Made by a program: the position numbers and the translations under genes. Of a DNA stretch of 64,000 nucleotides, positions 1 to 7,357 are shown in pieces; position 1 is the stretch's first letter, and every line of letters starts with the position of its first letter. A model generated the notes under the pieces. That model saw only the letters and a list, made by a program, of their open reading frames with translations, did no database searches and was not told where the DNA came from. The DNA is from Duganella qianjiadongensis (GTDB taxonomy: Bacteria; Pseudomonadota; Gammaproteobacteria; Burkholderiales; Burkholderiaceae_D), in contig NZ_WWCM01000006.1 in NCBI RefSeq assembly GCF_009857915.1, positions 186,001 through 250,000 on the forward strand, read 5' to 3'.

Positions 1-659
1 CCATCGTCAATCCCGGCCTGTCGCTGGACGGCCAGTTCGACGAAACGGGTATCCCGGCGTCCATCGTCACCAAGTATCTGGCCGAGCACGGCGTGATCAT
101 CGAGAAGTGCGGTCTGTACTCGTTCTTCATCATGTTCACCATCGGCATTACCAAAGGCCGCTGGAACACCCTGCTGACCGCGCTGCAGCAGTTCAAGGAC
201 GATTACGACAAGAACCAGCCGATGTGGCGCATCCTGCCGGAATTCGCGGCCGCCAATCCGACCTACGAAAAAATGGGCCTGCGCGACCTGTGCCAGCAGA
301 TCCACGATTTCTACAAAGCCTACGATGTGGCCCGTCTGACCACGGAAATGTATCTGTCCGACATGATTCCGGCCATGAAACCATCGGAAGCGTTTGCCAA
401 GATGGCGCACCGTGAAATCGAGCGCGTCGCCATCGACGAGCTGGAAGGCCGTATCACCTCCATCCTGCTGACGCCTTACCCACCGGGCATTCCGCTGCTG
501 ATTCCGGGCGAACGCTTCAACAAGACCATCGTTGACTATCTGCGCTTTGCACGTGACTTCAACGAGCGCTTCCCCGGCTTCGAGACGGACGTGCACGGAC
601 TGGTCAAGCGCGAAGTGGACGGTAAGCGCGGCTACTTCGTCGACTGCGTCAAACAGTAA
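1..659 (+). CDS. Orn/Lys/Arg decarboxylase, C-terminal part (5' end outside window)
   Basis: This is the C-terminal part of a PLP-dependent basic amino acid decarboxylase of the biodegradative Orn/Lys/Arg type. The frame is already open at base 3 and ends with TAA at 657-659. The visible stretch contains the family's typical C-terminal segment: VIIEKCGLYSFF, FTIGITKGRW, and later LLTPYPPGIPLLIPGERF, which in this family belongs to the C-terminal domain that completes the active site and the decamer contacts. The PLP lysine lies upstream of the window, so the exact substrate (Lys, Arg or Orn) cannot be decided. Such enzymes consume a proton during decarboxylation and are often used in acid resistance or polyamine formation. 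A strong terminator follows. Confidence 0.9.
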   Translation, partial: IVNPGLSLDGQFDETGIPASIVTKYLAEHGVIIEKCGLYSFFIMFTIGITKGRWNTLLTALQQFKDDYDKNQPMWRILPEFAAANPTYEKMGLRDLCQQIHDFYKAYDVARLTTEMYLSDMIPAMKPSEAFAKMAHREIERVAIDELEGRITSILLTPYPPGIPLLIPGERFNKTIVDYLRFARDFNERFPGFETDVHGLVKREVDGKRGYFVDCVKQ

Positions 660-700
660 TCACTGCCACTAGCCTGTGCAACAGGCTAGACAGGCCAAAG

Positions 701-764
701 TCAGGCCCGGCCGGACGACATTCAGGAAAGAGTCCTGTGTCGCCCGCCGGGCCTGATTTTTTTT
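701..764 (+). terminator. Rho-independent terminator after the decarboxylase gene
   Basis: A long, nearly perfect hairpin pairs TCAGGCCCGG (701-710) with CCGGGCCTGA (747-756) and continues inward through CGGACGACA/TGTCGCCCG to an inner CAGGA/TCCTG stem. It is followed by eight T (757-764). It ends the decarboxylase transcript and insulates the next gene. Confidence 0.9.
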
Positions 765-817
765 CGCGTTGTAAAAATGTATTTAGAGAAATAAATGATG
801 CCTTAATGAAAAAAGTA

Positions 818-846
818 ATTGCATTTTGCAATCAATGGTGTATTCT
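818..846 (+). promoter_or_regulatory. Probable promoter of the PEP-CTERM gene with an overlapping inverted repeat
   Basis: TTGCAT at 819-824 and TATTCT at 841-846 are separated by 16 bases and resemble a sigma-70 promoter. The inverted repeat ATTGC-ATTTT-GCAAT (818-832) covers the -35 hexamer and could be an operator. The surrounding 770-860 region is distinctly AT-rich. Inferred from sequence only. Confidence 0.4.
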
Positions 847-882
847 TAGCATCACCTTAAGCCACTTCAAACGGAATACGCC

Positions 883-1539
883 ATGCAAATCAAACAAATC
901 GCCCGTATCGCTGCTGTTGCAACTGCCCTGTTCGCTGCTCAAGCCCACGCTGCTACCAACCTGATCGTCGATGGCGGTTTCGACATCGGTTCGAGCTTCG
1001 GCACCTACAACTACGCTAACAACTTCCACGGCACCATGACCGGCAAAGGTTCGCCATGGACCTTCAGCGATGCTTCCGGCGTGGTTAACCATGCCGGCGC
1101 CTGGGGCGGCGTAGCCAGCACTTCGACCGTTGCCTTCATCCAGAACTACAATGGTTTTACTTCCAACACCCCGACCGTGAGCCAGACCTTCAGCTCGAGC
1201 GCCAGTGCGTACACCGTGACGTTCGATCTGGCCCAGCGCCCCGGCAACCATGAAAGCCTGCAGGTAAGCCTGGACGGCCAGATCCTGAGCGGCGGCCTGC
1301 TGACCCCTGCCGGTGCTAGCCTGACCAGCTACAGCTACACCGTTACCGGCCTGACCGGTACCAGCCACACCCTGCAATTCAAAGGCGTCAACAACTCGGG
1401 CGCCTATGACTCCTCGCTGTTCCTCGACAACGTGAATGTTGCTGCCGTACCTGAGCCAGAAACCTATGCCATGATGATGGCCGGCCTGGCACTGGTAGGC
1501 GTGGTTGCCCGTCGCCGTAAAGCACAGAAAGCCGCTTAA
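883..1539 (+). CDS. PEP-CTERM sorting domain protein, DUF642/carbohydrate-binding-like
   Basis: A 218-residue exported protein. Residues 1-23 form a Sec signal peptide ending in AHA before ATNLIVDGGFD. The mature part (NLIVDGGFD near the start, SLFLDNVNV near residue 185) has the pattern of DUF642-like, galactose-binding-type beta sandwiches. The C-terminus is a classical PEP-CTERM tag: VPEPETYAM, a hydrophobic helix, then ARRRK. Known biology of the family is recognition by an exosortase and release to the cell surface or exopolysaccharide matrix. No exosortase gene is in this window. The gene stands alone between two terminators. The ligand is unknown. Confidence 0.85.
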   Translation: MQIKQIARIAAVATALFAAQAHAATNLIVDGGFDIGSSFGTYNYANNFHGTMTGKGSPWTFSDASGVVNHAGAWGGVASTSTVAFIQNYNGFTSNTPTVSQTFSSSASAYTVTFDLAQRPGNHESLQVSLDGQILSGGLLTPAGASLTSYSYTVTGLTGTSHTLQFKGVNNSGAYDSSLFLDNVNVAAVPEPETYAMMMAGLALVGVVARRRKAQKAA

Positions 1540-1564
1540 TCCGCGCAGTTCGCCGGACATGGAG

Positions 1565-1596
1565 TGCCGCCCCGCGCAAGCCGGGCGGCATTTTTT
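1565..1596 (+). terminator. Rho-independent terminator after the PEP-CTERM gene
   Basis: TGCCGCCC (1565-1572) pairs with GGGCGGCA (1583-1590), followed by six T (1591-1596). Confidence 0.9.
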
Positions 1597-1734
1597 GCAT
1601 CTGCGGCAAAGAACATCCGTAGAGCGGTTACAGTTTGAAATAATTTCACCCGCAACCTTTACATCCCCCCGAATAGACAGCCCTGCCCGCCTCATCTAGC
1701 CTAATGCTTTGTCCACCACAATAGGAGTCTGGCC

Positions 1735-2550
1735 ATGAGTACAACAGAAGGTTTCAAGTTCGTCATCACGAATGGCGCTGTGACCGCTATGTCACGCGTT
1801 GATGGCACGCATACGGCTAGTCTGCGCCTGCCTAGCGACGCCACGTTCAGTGTGTCCGGCAGCACCATCACGGAAACCCGCAGCGGCAGCAAAGGCACGG
1901 AGACCCTGCAATTTGTGCAGGATAGTAGCGACGCCACGCTGTATCACCTGAGCACCGACGTGCAAACCTTTAACAGCAGCACCAGCGGCAGCGCTTACAC
2001 CTTCACCATCAGCAACGGTGCAGTCACGGGCGTGCAGCATGTGCTGGGTACGAAATCGCATAGCGAGCCTATCGACCCGACCAGCAAATATGTGCTGGGC
2101 AGCGATGGCAAAATCGTTGAAACCAGCGTGCACGACAACGTGATCGAGACCATCACCTATGTAGCAGGCAGCACGGCAGGCCAGTACGTCATCGCCTCGG
2201 ATGCGCGCACCTTTGTGCAGGCTGGCAGCGCAACTACCCTGCTCGATGTGGAAGGCTGCGACCGCGCCAAATTCACCATCGATGCCAGCGGTGCCGTCAC
2301 GCAGGTGCAGCAGCTCAGATTCGATGGCAGCACCAGCACTGTGACGGTAGGCAGCAACACCACCTACAAACAGCTGGAAGCCGGGTATGTGCTGGAAGTG
2401 CAGACGCATGGCAGCCACACCAGCTACGAGGTCTACCACGACGGCAATGGCGACGGCATCTACACCGAAGTCGCCCACGGCAGCGGCAGCACGGTGGATC
2501 TGGTTGGCCTCAAGGCACAGATCAACGCCACCATAGACGGCGTGCTGTAA
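1735..2550 (+). CDS. Three-repeat protein of unknown function, no signal peptide
   Basis: I do not recognise this 271-residue protein as a named family. It consists of three diverged repeats beginning near residues 7, 88 and 178 (FKFVITNGAVTAM, YTFTISNGAVTGV, KFTIDASGAVTQV). The first two end with related HLSTDVQTF / VIASDARTF motifs. Residues are mostly Ser, Thr, Gly, Val and Asp, predicting all-beta structure. Near the C-terminus HDGNGDGIY looks like a calcium-binding loop. There is no Sec signal and one Cys (residue 175). The ATG follows an AGGAGT Shine-Dalgarno. Composition and lack of a leader fit a type I secretion substrate, but this is inference. It is bounded by terminators, so it is transcribed alone. 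Confidence 0.75.
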   Translation: MSTTEGFKFVITNGAVTAMSRVDGTHTASLRLPSDATFSVSGSTITETRSGSKGTETLQFVQDSSDATLYHLSTDVQTFNSSTSGSAYTFTISNGAVTGVQHVLGTKSHSEPIDPTSKYVLGSDGKIVETSVHDNVIETITYVAGSTAGQYVIASDARTFVQAGSATTLLDVEGCDRAKFTIDASGAVTQVQQLRFDGSTSTVTVGSNTTYKQLEAGYVLEVQTHGSHTSYEVYHDGNGDGIYTEVAHGSGSTVDLVGLKAQINATIDGVL

Positions 2551-2570
2551 GGCCTTCGCGTTTTTTTAGA

Positions 2571-2616
2571 GAGGCAGACCGCGGTGTACCGCCGCAGTCT
2601 GCCTCATTCTTTTTTC
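2571..2616 (+). terminator. Terminator hairpin after the three-repeat gene
   Basis: GAGGCAGAC (2571-2579) pairs with GTCTGCCTC (2597-2605), with an additional CGCGG/CCGC inner stem. The sequence ATTCTTTTTT follows. A second T-run lies just before the stem (2561-2567), so termination is expected on the plus strand. Confidence 0.75.
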
Positions 2617-2619
2617 CGC

Positions 2620-3531
2620 CTAGCCCGCCACGGCCAGAGTCAGCGTCGCCACATAACCGTCCGTCGCATTGCCAGTCATGCTAGCCATCTGCAGCGCATA
2701 GCCATCACTGAAGATGTTATCGGTCGCATAGCTGATCTGGGCCAGATTGCGCACGCTGGCGCTGTAACCCGTGGCCGCATACACCTCGTTCAGCGTCGCC
2801 ATCGGGAAGGTGAACTGGGAGGTCTTGATGCGATTGGCCGCACTGGTACTCTTGGCCAGCGATGGATACACCTCGAAGTGCACATGCGGCATACGGCCCG
2901 AATAGCAGCCGGGGAATATGGTCTGGAAAGTCACGCTGCCATTGCTATCCGCCGCCTGCACGCCGCGCAGATAGTTCTGCGATGTGACGCCGCTCGAATA
3001 CAGCGAGTAATTGCCGTCGCGGTCACAATGCCACAGGTAGACCGCACAATCGGCCAGTGCCGCACAGCTGCCGTTGGCATTCACGATCTGCAGCTTGATG
3101 GTCAGGGGGACGCCCGCTGCGGTACCGGACATGCCATTAAAACTGCTGCGGATATCGCTGCGTACCACGCCCAGCTGGGTCAGCACATTGACTACGCCAC
3201 TGCTGTTGCTGTTGGTGCCGTCGCCCGGATAGGGGCCGCCGGTCTCTTCCGGAATCACGCTGCACGAACCATTACCGGTGGTCGTGCCTGTGCCCGGACT
3301 TGTCGTGCCCGTGCCCGTGCCCGTCGTGCCGCTGCCCGTCGTGGTGTCACCGGCTGTCGTGGTGCTGCTGGCGGTGGTGCTGCTACCAGCGCCACCGCAA
3401 CTTGCCAGCGGCAGTGCCGAACTACCTGCCAGCAACCAGCGCAAGGTCTGGCGCCGGTCGCAAGCAAGATTGAGCATGGTGCCCAGATCTTCTGCCAAGC
3501 TGTGGCCATGAGCGTTGTCGTTCTGCTTCAT
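2620..3531 (-). CDS. Intradiol ring-cleavage dioxygenase-like Tat lipoprotein
   Basis: A 303-residue protein related to intradiol dioxygenases such as the protocatechuate 3,4-dioxygenase beta chain. The N-terminus has a twin-arginine-like motif (DRRQTLRWLLAG, near residue 26) and then a lipobox LASC. This suggests folded export by Tat and lipid anchoring. A Ser/Thr/Gly linker of about 45 residues follows. The catalytic domain starts with CSVIPEETGGPYPGDG. It has the WHCDRDGNY segment, then FPGCYSGRMPHVHFEVY, which carries the Tyr and two His expected to bind non-haem Fe(III). All likely iron ligands appear present. The substrate is unknown, and an exported location is unusual for aromatic catabolism. 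No other catabolic genes are nearby. Confidence 0.8.
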   Translation of the reverse strand: MKQNDNAHGHSLAEDLGTMLNLACDRRQTLRWLLAGSSALPLASCGGAGSSTTASSTTTAGDTTTGSGTTGTGTGTTSPGTGTTTGNGSCSVIPEETGGPYPGDGTNSNSSGVVNVLTQLGVVRSDIRSSFNGMSGTAAGVPLTIKLQIVNANGSCAALADCAVYLWHCDRDGNYSLYSSGVTSQNYLRGVQAADSNGSVTFQTIFPGCYSGRMPHVHFEVYPSLAKSTSAANRIKTSQFTFPMATLNEVYAATGYSASVRNLAQISYATDNIFSDGYALQMASMTGNATDGYVATLTLAVAG

Positions 3532-3543
3532 CGGCGGTCCTGT

Positions 3544-4308
3544 TCAAACGGTAGTATTGACGAGATTGCCGCTGCTGCCGCGATTCTCCACTTTGCTGGC
3601 AAGTGCCTGCAGGAAGGCTGCCAGCTTGGAACTCGTGTCCGAGCTGCTGGTGCTGCTGGTGCTGCTAGTGGTGTCGGTGCTATCCGTGCTGCTGGTGCTG
3701 CTAGTACTCGTTGTACTGGTACTAGCAGTACTGCTGATGCCCAGCTTATCGAGCAAATTGGCAAAACTGCTCTGCAGCTCGCTCACGGCATCACTACTGC
3801 TGCTGTCGCTGCTGCTGGAGTCGCTAGAACTCGTGGTGAGTTTGGAAAGCAAACTCTGCAAGTCAGACTCCATGCGGCCCGGACCGCCTGCCCCCGGTCC
3901 GCCGCCCTGGCCTTCGCCATAAGGTGGCGGCTCGCCGCTGCTGTTGCTGCCGCTGGCGCCACTCTGCGCGTGCAGGGCGCCCATCAGGCTTTGCAGGAAG
4001 CTGCCCAGCGCATCAGACACGCTGTCGCTGCTGGTGCTATCGCTGCTGGTGCTATCGCTGCTGGTAGAACTCGCGCTGCTGGAACTGCTCGTACTGCCGG
4101 TACTGCTGCTGCCAGCAAGGCTGGCGTCATCGATACCGATAGACTTCAGGGCATCGGCAATCGCCGAGGCGAAACCGCCCCCTTCCGGCGGCTTAGGTGG
4201 TGGTGCACCACGGCTGGCTTCCGTGCCGCCGCTCGCACTACTGCCCACACGACTGAGAAAACTTAACTGGCTAGTGCTGCTACTGCTCAGGGCATTGATA
4301 GACATCAT
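3544..4308 (-). CDS. Ser/Thr-rich low-complexity protein with short amphipathic helices
   Basis: A 254-residue protein of no family I can name. Long Ser/Thr/Asp tracts, including repeated SDSTS units, separate four or five short amphipathic segments such as IADALKSIGI, LGSFLQSLMGALHA, LQSLLSKL, LQSSFANLLDKLGI and LAAFLQALASKV. A Gly/Pro-rich patch lies near residue 130. There is no Sec signal; the Ser-rich N-terminus MSINALSSSSTSQLS resembles N-termini of proteins exported without a cleaved leader, but this is only suggestive. A strong AAGGAGT Shine-Dalgarno precedes ATGATG. It lies 25 bases downstream of the CpxP-like gene on the same strand and is probably co-transcribed with it. Confidence 0.7.
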   Translation of the reverse strand: MMSINALSSSSTSQLSFLSRVGSSASGGTEASRGAPPPKPPEGGGFASAIADALKSIGIDDASLAGSSSTGSTSSSSSASSTSSDSTSSDSTSSDSVSDALGSFLQSLMGALHAQSGASGSNSSGEPPPYGEGQGGGPGAGGPGRMESDLQSLLSKLTTSSSDSSSSDSSSSDAVSELQSSFANLLDKLGISSTASTSTTSTSSTSSTDSTDTTSSTSSTSSSDTSSKLAAFLQALASKVENRGSSGNLVNTTV

Positions 4309-4333
4309 TTACTCCTTAAGGTTGGACAGCAAT

Positions 4334-4942
4334 TCAAGGACGCGGCTGCGGCGCAACAGAACGCTCGGCCAGCTTCTTGCGTTGTTCTGGGCTTAGCACC
4401 GCCAGCAATTTCTGTTCGGTGCGCACATGCTGGAGGGCGATATTGGCCATCGCTGTGGCGGCTTCTTTCGCCAGCGCTGCGGCTTTGGCATCGTCATACT
4501 GCTCGGCACGGCCCATTGCACGCAGAGCCTCATGGGCTTTGGCAGCGGCCTTGCCCTGCTCGCGCAGGTAAGGCGCCTGCGCATGCAGGATGGCGAACAC
4601 TTTGTCCTGCTGCGCTTCCGTCAGATCCAGCCCATGCAGGAATGGGGGACGCGGCCCCGCACCCATGTCATCCATAGGCGGATGGACATGTCCGGCTCCC
4701 ATGCCGCCTTGCGCTCCGGGGCCTTCGCCGCGTCCATGAGGTGCATCAGGCGCACCTGCAGAGCGCGGCGCGCTGCCATCCGGACGGCGCGCCACCGCGC
4801 CATCCGGCAGCATAGGCGGATGGCCACTAGCAGCATCGATCTCCAGCTCCGTGGCGCCTGCCAGGCCTGCACCGGACAATACCGGCAGGGCCAGCAATCC
4901 CGCCAGCAAGAGTTGATATGCGCTGGCATACTTGGTTTTCAT
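4334..4942 (-). CDS. CpxP/Spy-like periplasmic protein (LTxxQ motif)
   Basis: A 202-residue periplasmic protein of the Spy/CpxP superfamily, whose members act as ATP-independent chaperones and, for CpxP, as inhibitors of the CpxA sensor. I place the start at 4942 because an AAGGA lies just upstream and the signal peptide (MKTKYASAYQLLLAGLLALP...) begins there. LTEAQ (about 107-111) and LSPEQ (about 183-187) are the two characteristic LTxxQ-type motifs on either side of a helical core. Residues 40-100 form an unusual Pro/Gly linker rich in Met and His (HVHPPMDDM), which could bind metal (inference). It is divergent from the cpxR-like gene, and the shared region carries CpxR boxes. Confidence 0.85.
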   Translation of the reverse strand: MKTKYASAYQLLLAGLLALPVLSGAGLAGATELEIDAASGHPPMLPDGAVARRPDGSAPRSAGAPDAPHGRGEGPGAQGGMGAGHVHPPMDDMGAGPRPPFLHGLDLTEAQQDKVFAILHAQAPYLREQGKAAAKAHEALRAMGRAEQYDDAKAAALAKEAATAMANIALQHVRTEQKLLAVLSPEQRKKLAERSVAPQPRP

Positions 4943-4993
4943 CGTTGCAATCCTTGTCTGGTAGTAAGAGTTGTCATTGTCATCGCGCTGTTT

Positions 4994-5073
4994 GTAAAGC
5001 AACGTTAGTCATAGGTAAATCGGTGTAAAGCCAAAGAATTGATCGACAGAAACACTTTGTAAAAGCGGGTAAA
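4994..5073. promoter_or_regulatory. Tandem CpxR boxes in the cpxP-like/cpxR divergent region
   Basis: Two perfect GTAAA-N5-GTAAA sequences occur at 5015-5029 and 5059-5073, 44 bases apart start to start, about four helical turns. A further single GTAAA is at 4994-4998, 21 bases before the first box. GTAAA-N5-GTAAA is the established CpxR-P binding consensus in enterobacteria. The location between a CpxP-like gene and a CpxR-like gene argues for autoregulation of both. A candidate -10 (TATTCT, 5113-5118) for cpxR lies about 60 bases from the centre of the second box. Confidence 0.8.
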
Positions 5074-5137
5074 AGCCTGACAGTACGCCCGCGCGTGCTG
5101 CTATCATCGGTCTATTCTTATCTCATGTTGGGTTGCA

Positions 5138-5830
5138 ATGAAGAGCAAGGTGCTACTGATAGACGATGATGTCGAGCTGGTAGGCATGTTTCAGGAATAT
5201 CTGGAACAGGAAGGCTTCGCAGTAAAAGCCGTGCACGATGGCGAAGCCGGTACAGCCGAAGCCAACACGGGCAGCTATGCCATCGCTGTGCTCGATGTCA
5301 TGATGCCGCGCATGAACGGTCTGGAAACCCTGCGCCGCATCCGCACCAACAGCCAGCTACCCATCCTCATGCTGACCGCGCGCGGCGACGATACCGACCG
5401 CATCGTCGGTCTGGAGCTGGGCGCCGACGACTACGTCACCAAGCCTTGTACGCCACGTGAACTCACGGCCCGCATCCGCGCCATCCTGCGCCGTGCCCAG
5501 AGCGCACCGCTGGACAACGGCATGCCGGCCACGCTGACCGTAGGCCAGCTCACCATGTGGCCGGAACAGCGCCGTGCTGCATGGGCGGGCAACAAGCTGG
5601 AGCTGACCAGCACCGAATTCAATCTGCTGGAAGTACTGGCGCGCAATGCCGGCAAACCGGTTAGCAAGAATACCCTGTCCGAACAGGGACTAGGCCGGCC
5701 GCTGGCGCGCTTCGACCGCAATATCGACGTGCACCTGAGCAGCCTGCGCCATAAGCTGGGCACCATCGCCGACGGCCGCTCCTGCCTGCAGACGGTGTAC
5801 CGCCTCGGCTATCAGCTGATCAAGGAATAA
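5138..5830 (+). CDS. cpxR: CpxR-like OmpR-family response regulator
   Basis: A 230-residue DNA-binding response regulator. The receiver domain has the acidic cluster D9-D10-D11, the phosphoacceptor D53 (VLDVMMP), T80 (MLTARG) and K102. The C-terminal half (about 125-228) is an OmpR-type winged helix, with LTSTEFNLLEVLARNAGKPV and NIDVHLSSLRHKLG. The MLTARGDDTDRIVGLELGADDY and RELTARIRAILRRAQ segments are close to enterobacterial CpxR. The conserved KPF after the switch lysine is KPC here. The sensor kinase gene begins 4 bases after the stop, so the two are co-transcribed. The CpxR boxes upstream suggest autoregulation. Confidence 0.9.
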   Translation: MKSKVLLIDDDVELVGMFQEYLEQEGFAVKAVHDGEAGTAEANTGSYAIAVLDVMMPRMNGLETLRRIRTNSQLPILMLTARGDDTDRIVGLELGADDYVTKPCTPRELTARIRAILRRAQSAPLDNGMPATLTVGQLTMWPEQRRAAWAGNKLELTSTEFNLLEVLARNAGKPVSKNTLSEQGLGRPLARFDRNIDVHLSSLRHKLGTIADGRSCLQTVYRLGYQLIKE

Positions 5831-5834
5831 GCCC

Positions 5835-7319
5835 GTGGGCCGACTGTTCTGGAAGTTCTTTGTCTGCATACTGCTGGCCCAGATCACCGCCACCCTAGGC
5901 ATAGGCGGCGCCGTCTGGCTGCGCAGTCGTGCCCAGAGCGAAAACCAGCCGCACAATGTCGACACCAGCCCGCCTGCCGAAATGGCCATCAATGCCGCTG
6001 CCAGTACGCTGGAGTTCGGCGGCAGTGCTGCCCTGCGCCGCATGCTGGAGGCAGGTGGCCGTTATCATGTGTTTGCCGTGGATGAACAGAACCACGAGTT
6101 ACTGGGACGCCAATTCGATGCCGCCACGGTCAGCGAAGCGCGCGCCCTGCTCAGGCGCGACGAGCGCCAGCGTGGCCTGCGCCAGTTGCGCAGTGCCGAC
6201 GGCAAACTGTACCTGCTCTATCTGCCGGCGCACGGTTTCAATCTTGATCGCCCGCTACTGAAAACCCTGACGGAACCCAAGCTGCTGGAATTGCCGGGCA
6301 CCCGCCCCGGTCACGAACCGCGCGGTGCAGGTCCCGCCATGCGTGACAGCGCAATGGAACGTGCTCCGGAGCCGGATCAGTCGCGCCCACCACCGGGCTA
6401 CGATGGCCGCGGCGGCATGCATCGCGGCCCGATGACGCCCTGGATCCCGCTGGCCGCTGCTACTCTGGCCAGCCTGTTGTTCTCGTTCATCCTTGCGTGG
6501 TATTTCTCGCGTCCGATACGTGCTTTACGGCAAGCCTTCGATGCCGCGGCCGAAGGCGATCTGGCGCCCCGCTTTGGCAGCGGCACCGGCAGTGCCGAAC
6601 TTAACGATCTGGGCCGCGACTTCGACCGCATGACTGCCCGCCTGCGCGCACTGATCGATGGACAGACACGTTTGCTGCACGATGTTTCGCATGAACTGCG
6701 CTCGCCGCTAGCCCGTCTGCAGGCGGCTATTGGCCTGGCGCATCAGCAGCCGGAGAAAATGGCGGCTTCGATGCAGCGCATCGAACTGGAAAGCGTACGC
6801 ATGGACAAGCTGGTGGGCGAACTGCTGACCCTGTCGCGGCTCGAAGCGGGAGCCATCCGCACCAGTCAGGAAGAAGTGGCCATGGCCGAACTGCTGGAAC
6901 AGATTGCCGATGATGCAGCCTTCGAAGCACGCAGCGTACGGCGCGAAGTGCTGCTGCAAGGCGACACGGATGTGATCGTCACAGGACAGGCGGAACTGCT
7001 GGCGCGCGCCATCGAAAACGTGGTGCGCAATGCCATCAAACACAGCCCCGAGCACGGCACTGTGGAGTTAATAGCCGAAACCGCAGGCGGACGCTGGCTG
7101 ACGCTGCGCGTGCTCGATCGCGGCCCCGGCGTAGCCGAGCAGGATCTCGATACCATTTTCCAGCCCTTCTTCCGCTCCAGCAATGCCGGCGTAGAGGGCC
7201 ATGGGCTGGGGCTGGCCATCGCGCGCCATGTTGTCGAAGCACACGGCGGCAAAATAAAAGCCACCAACCGCGAAGGTGGTGGCTTGTGTGTCGAACTGCG
7301 CTTGCCCCTCAAACGCTAG
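5835..7319 (+). CDS. cpxA: CpxA-like sensor histidine kinase
   Basis: A 494-residue membrane sensor kinase with a GTG start 4 bases after the regulator's stop. One membrane helix is at about 6-29. A periplasmic region of about 170 residues follows, then a second helix at about 203-224 and a HAMP domain beginning SRPIRALRQAFD. The dimerisation/phosphoacceptor motif is LLHDVSHELRSPL (His286). The ATPase boxes are VVRNAIKHS (N), DRGPGV (G1) and GHGLGLAIA (G2). Before the second helix the periplasmic part is Pro/Arg/Gly-rich with Met and His (GGMHRGPM), echoing the linker of the CpxP-like protein. Its stimulus is probably envelope stress or metal; the exact signal is unknown. Confidence 0.9.
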   Translation: MGRLFWKFFVCILLAQITATLGIGGAVWLRSRAQSENQPHNVDTSPPAEMAINAAASTLEFGGSAALRRMLEAGGRYHVFAVDEQNHELLGRQFDAATVSEARALLRRDERQRGLRQLRSADGKLYLLYLPAHGFNLDRPLLKTLTEPKLLELPGTRPGHEPRGAGPAMRDSAMERAPEPDQSRPPPGYDGRGGMHRGPMTPWIPLAAATLASLLFSFILAWYFSRPIRALRQAFDAAAEGDLAPRFGSGTGSAELNDLGRDFDRMTARLRALIDGQTRLLHDVSHELRSPLARLQAAIGLAHQQPEKMAASMQRIELESVRMDKLVGELLTLSRLEAGAIRTSQEEVAMAELLEQIADDAAFEARSVRREVLLQGDTDVIVTGQAELLARAIENVVRNAIKHSPEHGTVELIAETAGGRWLTLRVLDRGPGVAEQDLDTIFQPFFRSSNAGVEGHGLGLAIARHVVEAHGGKIKATNREGGGLCVELRLPLKR

Positions 7320-7357
7320 ATCCGGCGCAACCAGACCGGCTGCGCCTTCCCACCCTG

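Noticed and set aside
1658..1662. A TTTAC half-site upstream of the three-repeat gene as a possible CpxR box
   Set aside because: No second half-site at a 5-base spacing.
2584..4266. A 560-codon plus-strand frame
   Set aside because: It lies opposite the dioxygenase and Ser-rich genes, which have Shine-Dalgarno sites and recognisable features. Its Ala/Arg-rich translation is the complement of GC-rich Ser codons.
7324..7346. Inverted repeat GGCGCA/TGCGCC after the cpxA-like gene as a terminator
   Set aside because: The loop is long and no T-run follows on either strand.
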